A stretch of DNA of 47,707 nt. Source: Planctomycetota bacterium (GTDB lineage Bacteria; Planctomycetota; Planctomycetia; Planctomycetales; Planctomycetaceae). The DNA is taken from NCBI GenBank assembly GCA_003670925.1, contig QWQG01000082.1:1-47707 (forward strand), written 5' to 3'. Positions 45,470 through 47,707 of the stretch are shown here, piece after piece. The position numbers were made by a program, and so were the translations under genes. Within the stretch, counting starts at the first letter, position 1. Every line of letters begins with the position of its first letter. The notes under the pieces are model-generated. The model saw only the letters and a list, made by a program, of their open reading frames with translations, was not told the DNA's origin and did not search any database.

Positions 45470-46030
45470 ATGATAACTTTTGCTGAACACACTTCGCCAC
45501 GCGTCCTAGCGGGGCAGTCGTTTTTGTGTTTTGTCGGTGATGATTACGAAGATCTCGAACTCTGGTATCCCAAACATCGATTAATTGAAGCTGGGGCGAA
45601 GTTTGTGGTGGCTGGTCAGCAATCCGGCCACAAGTATGTGGGTAAGAACGGCTATCCATGCGTGTCAGAGATGGCGATTCAGGGAATTGACACGTCGAAC
45701 TTTCACGGGCTCATCTGCGCTGGAGGCTGGATGCCGGACAAAATCCGACGCGATTCGGAAGTGCTGCGGATCACGCAAGAATTCGCTGCCGCCGGCAAAC
45801 TGGTGGCCGCCATTTGTCATGGCGGCTGGATCCCGATTTCAGCCAAGGTTTACACAGGCGTTAAGGTCACCGGATCGCCCGGCATTAAGGACGATCTTCT
45901 CAATGCCGGAGCCTTGTTTGAAGATGCATCCGTGGTTGTAGATCGGCATTTCGTAAGCAGTCGCAAACCAGACGATCTGCCTGACTTTTGCCGCGGCATC
46001 ATTCATGTGTGTGCGCCCAGAACCTGCTGA
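45470..46030 (+). CDS. DJ-1/PfpI family protein
   Basis: A 186-residue protein of the DJ-1/PfpI superfamily (class I glutamine-amidotransferase-like). The nucleophile elbow is AAICHGGW with Cys116 and His117; the acidic residue is Glu27 in DDYEDLEL, the usual GDGFEDVE-type site. GLICAGGWMPDKIRRD is also family-typical. Members are proteases, chaperones or glyoxalase/deglycase-like; the activity here is open. AAAGG is 8 nt before ATG 45470. The 3' end overlaps the convergent aminotransferase gene by 28 bp. Confidence 0.9.
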   Translation: MITFAEHTSPRVLAGQSFLCFVGDDYEDLELWYPKHRLIEAGAKFVVAGQQSGHKYVGKNGYPCVSEMAIQGIDTSNFHGLICAGGWMPDKIRRDSEVLRITQEFAAAGKLVAAICHGGWIPISAKVYTGVKVTGSPGIKDDLLNAGALFEDASVVVDRHFVSSRKPDDLPDFCRGIIHVCAPRTC

Positions 46031-46917
46031 ACAATATCCATTCCCACAAGTTGACTCCAACTGGCAGCCATTTGTTTGAATAACGGGCCTGGAATTTCTT
46101 TACCAATTGGTTCACCGTTGACATGACTCACCGGTAACAGCGTGGCTGCGCTGGACGACAGAAAAGCTTCACTGGCATCTCGGAATTCGGCGAGCGGAAT
46201 TGGACGTCGTTCAAATGGAATTCCCCGCGTCTTGGCAATTTCTTCCACAAGCTGGCTACTGAGACTGTGCAGCACGCTTGAGTCGGGTGTGACGATGCGT
46301 CCGTGGCAGATGAGATGCACGGCAGAAGTGCTTGTTTCGGTAATCCCCCCAGCAGAGTCCACGAGCAACGCTTTGCTGCCCAATTCGAGCTGCGTAGCCT
46401 CCCGGTCCGCCAACCACCAATGCAAGCGATTGCGAACTTTCAAGCTGACGTCAAAGCAGTCGCGTGGGATCTGCCGTGTGTGAGGAGTTCGCAAATGCAC
46501 ACCGTTACGCAGTTGTGGGAGCCATGTTTCGAAAGGCAACTCAAACGTATGCACGGCGGTTGTCGCTGGAGTCCTCCGGGCAAGTTCGCTGCCAAGATAT
46601 GTCGCATTCGGACCAGCGGTGGAAAATATGACGATTCCAAGGTCTCGTTCCCCAGCAATCAGCGACAGGTTGTGAGCGAGGACGCCATGGATCGCCTCCA
46701 AAAGTTGCTGTCTACCGTAGGCTTCAGGGAAACCCATCTGATGAATCGCATTCAGCAGGCGATCGAGGTGCTGCGGAAGCCGAAAGGGCTTGTGAGCATA
46801 CGTGCGTGCCATTTCTGAAACGGACGCTCCGGCGACAACCCCTAGGTCCCAGACAGGGACAGCGGCCTGTGCGTATGGCATTAATTCTCCATTCATCCAT
46901 GCGATCGGAGCGGTCAT
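46003..46917 (-). CDS. Class IV PLP aminotransferase
   Basis: A 304-residue fold-type IV enzyme, related to branched-chain aminotransferase, D-amino-acid transaminase and aminodeoxychorismate lyase. The N-terminal motif is WDLGVVAGASVSEMARTY, the PLP-binding Lys is Lys160 in DVSLKVRNRL, and 'GITETSTSAVHL' (Glu194) matches the E-x-S/T-x-N-type cofactor loop, though the usual Asn is missing. Substrate cannot be told. ATG 46917 begins the family's usual N-terminus; the frame is open 62 codons further up without gene character. The stop overlaps the DJ-1 gene. Confidence 0.9.
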   Translation of the reverse strand: MTAPIAWMNGELMPYAQAAVPVWDLGVVAGASVSEMARTYAHKPFRLPQHLDRLLNAIHQMGFPEAYGRQQLLEAIHGVLAHNLSLIAGERDLGIVIFSTAGPNATYLGSELARRTPATTAVHTFELPFETWLPQLRNGVHLRTPHTRQIPRDCFDVSLKVRNRLHWWLADREATQLELGSKALLVDSAGGITETSTSAVHLICHGRIVTPDSSVLHSLSSQLVEEIAKTRGIPFERRPIPLAEFRDASEAFLSSSAATLLPVSHVNGEPIGKEIPGPLFKQMAASWSQLVGMDIVQQVLGAHT

Positions 46918-47130
46918 GCGGGTATGGCTTAGCAAGATGTTGTGGAGAAAAAGTGAGGGAATAAATTTTCTAGCGATTGCAGAACCTGGCGGGAAATCAT
47001 CGTTCGTGTCTTCTCGCAAGGAACCCGGTTGGGCTATCCTCCGGGAGCGTATTTCAGCTTGAAACCCCGTCCGACGCAAATCGCTCAGGCAAATGCCAGC
47101 CAAACCAGATCCTACAGTGGACTAATCTCG

Positions 47131-47707
47131 ATGAAACTCACGTCCTCAATTTTCATGTGTCTGCTCGCAGCGACTGCAGGTTTTTATGCGGCTCAGCCAA
47201 CACTCAGCGCGGTTGAAGATCAAACGGCGATCGACAGAACGCGGGAGGACTTCGAACTCATGCGACTCTTCGCTGAAGCTTACGAACAAATCGACTTAAG
47301 TTACGTCAACGATGTCGATCGACGCGATCTGGTGGAAGCCGCGATCCAAGGAATGGCGGCACATTTGGATCCATATTCCAGCTACATCGCTCCCGAAAAG
47401 GTGCGTCAGTTCGATCGATATATCGAGCAAGAATTCGGTGGCATCGGAATTCATGTCGACGCTTCTGTAGGCAAACTGCAAATCATCAGTGTGCTGCCCG
47501 GTTCCCCGGCCTTTCGCGGCGGATTAAAAGCCGGTGATGAAATTGTTGAAGCCGATGGAAAGTCCACAAAAGGATTGACTCAGGCCGCACTTACGGAGCG
47601 ACTGACAGGGCCGTCCGGTCGGCCAGTGGAACTCGGCATTCTGCGGGCAGATTCCCCAACAATCGAAAAGGTCACTGTGGTGCGTGAGATCATTCAGATC
47701 CCGACGA
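47131..47707 (+). CDS. S41 family C-terminal processing protease, 5' part
   Basis: The first 192 residues of a gene cut by the window edge, open throughout. A signal peptide (MKLTSSIFMCLLAATAGFYA-A) is followed by the family's N-terminal helices and 'AAIQGMAAHLDPYSSYIAPE', which is the S41/CtpA hallmark (a.. gm...LDpyS.y). A PDZ domain starts at ~95: FGGIGIHVDA, ISVLPGSPAFRGGLKAGDEIVEADGKS. The catalytic Ser-Lys part lies beyond the window. Such periplasmic proteases process lipoproteins, cell-wall enzymes and other envelope proteins. It is divergent from the aminotransferase gene (213-bp spacer). Confidence 0.93.
   Translation, partial: MKLTSSIFMCLLAATAGFYAAQPTLSAVEDQTAIDRTREDFELMRLFAEAYEQIDLSYVNDVDRRDLVEAAIQGMAAHLDPYSSYIAPEKVRQFDRYIEQEFGGIGIHVDASVGKLQIISVLPGSPAFRGGLKAGDEIVEADGKSTKGLTQAALTERLTGPSGRPVELGILRADSPTIEKVTVVREIIQIPT

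Overview
The window looks like chromosomal DNA of a planctomycete, probably of the Planctomycetaceae/Pirellulaceae kind. Lineage-typical markers are a YTV-repeat cysteine-rich cell-wall protein, a DUF1501 protein, two oversized signal peptidases I with Cys pairs and long inserts, a secreted sulfatase-modifying-factor-type protein, a short GGQ release-factor-like protein, CsrA, and many secreted proteins of unknown function. Gene density is moderate. I see no tRNA, rRNA, CRISPR array, transposase, integrase or phage gene, so this reads as core chromosome rather than an island.

Layout. 1-201 may be the 3' end of an upstream + strand gene, ending in a strong hairpin. 422-3297 (-) holds a YdjY-domain protein, TatD and a DUF4380-type protein. 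3495-3683 (-) is csrA, with a clear terminator and a palindromic Shine-Dalgarno region. 4128-6235 (+) is a tight three-gene membrane module: a MotA/TolQ/ExbB-type channel protein, an ExbD-like stator protein with a coiled coil, and a third protein with an ExbD/TolR-like C-terminal domain. After a heptanucleotide tandem repeat, 6544-7995 (-) encodes a repeat-rich TlpA-type thioredoxin lipoprotein.

8259-16476 (-) is a complete F-type ATP synthase operon in the order atpZ-atpI-atpB-atpE-atpF-atpH-atpA-atpG-atpD-atpC, followed by a small unknown gene. A sigma70-like promoter lies upstream. The c and b subunits carry leader-like N-termini, and atpH and atpA overlap by 50 nt.

16872-20555 holds an HDOD protein (-), a small conserved-looking protein and a GGQ release-factor-like protein (+), and a Tat-type DUF1501 protein (+). 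20692-24442 (-) encodes two ABC half-exporters whose complementary motif defects predict one heterodimer. 24935-28237 (+) pairs a large two-helix membrane protein with an ABC-2-type ATPase. 28279-33511 (-) reads lepB-like, lepB-like, lptB, ACT-domain protein, an envelope/export cluster.

33760-47707 is a run of single genes: an SUMF1-type protein, a hotdog thioesterase, a LolD-type ATPase without a permease, a small membrane protein, a beta-propeller protein, a phospholipase A2-like secreted protein, a YTV protein, a Rieske ferredoxin, a Ser/Thr kinase, a large OB-fold-like membrane protein overlapping purN, a DJ-1/PfpI protein, a class IV aminotransferase and the 5' part of an S41 (CtpA-type) protease. 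The strongest leads are the paired insert-bearing signal peptidases, the ExbB/ExbD-like module and the small PLA2-like protein.
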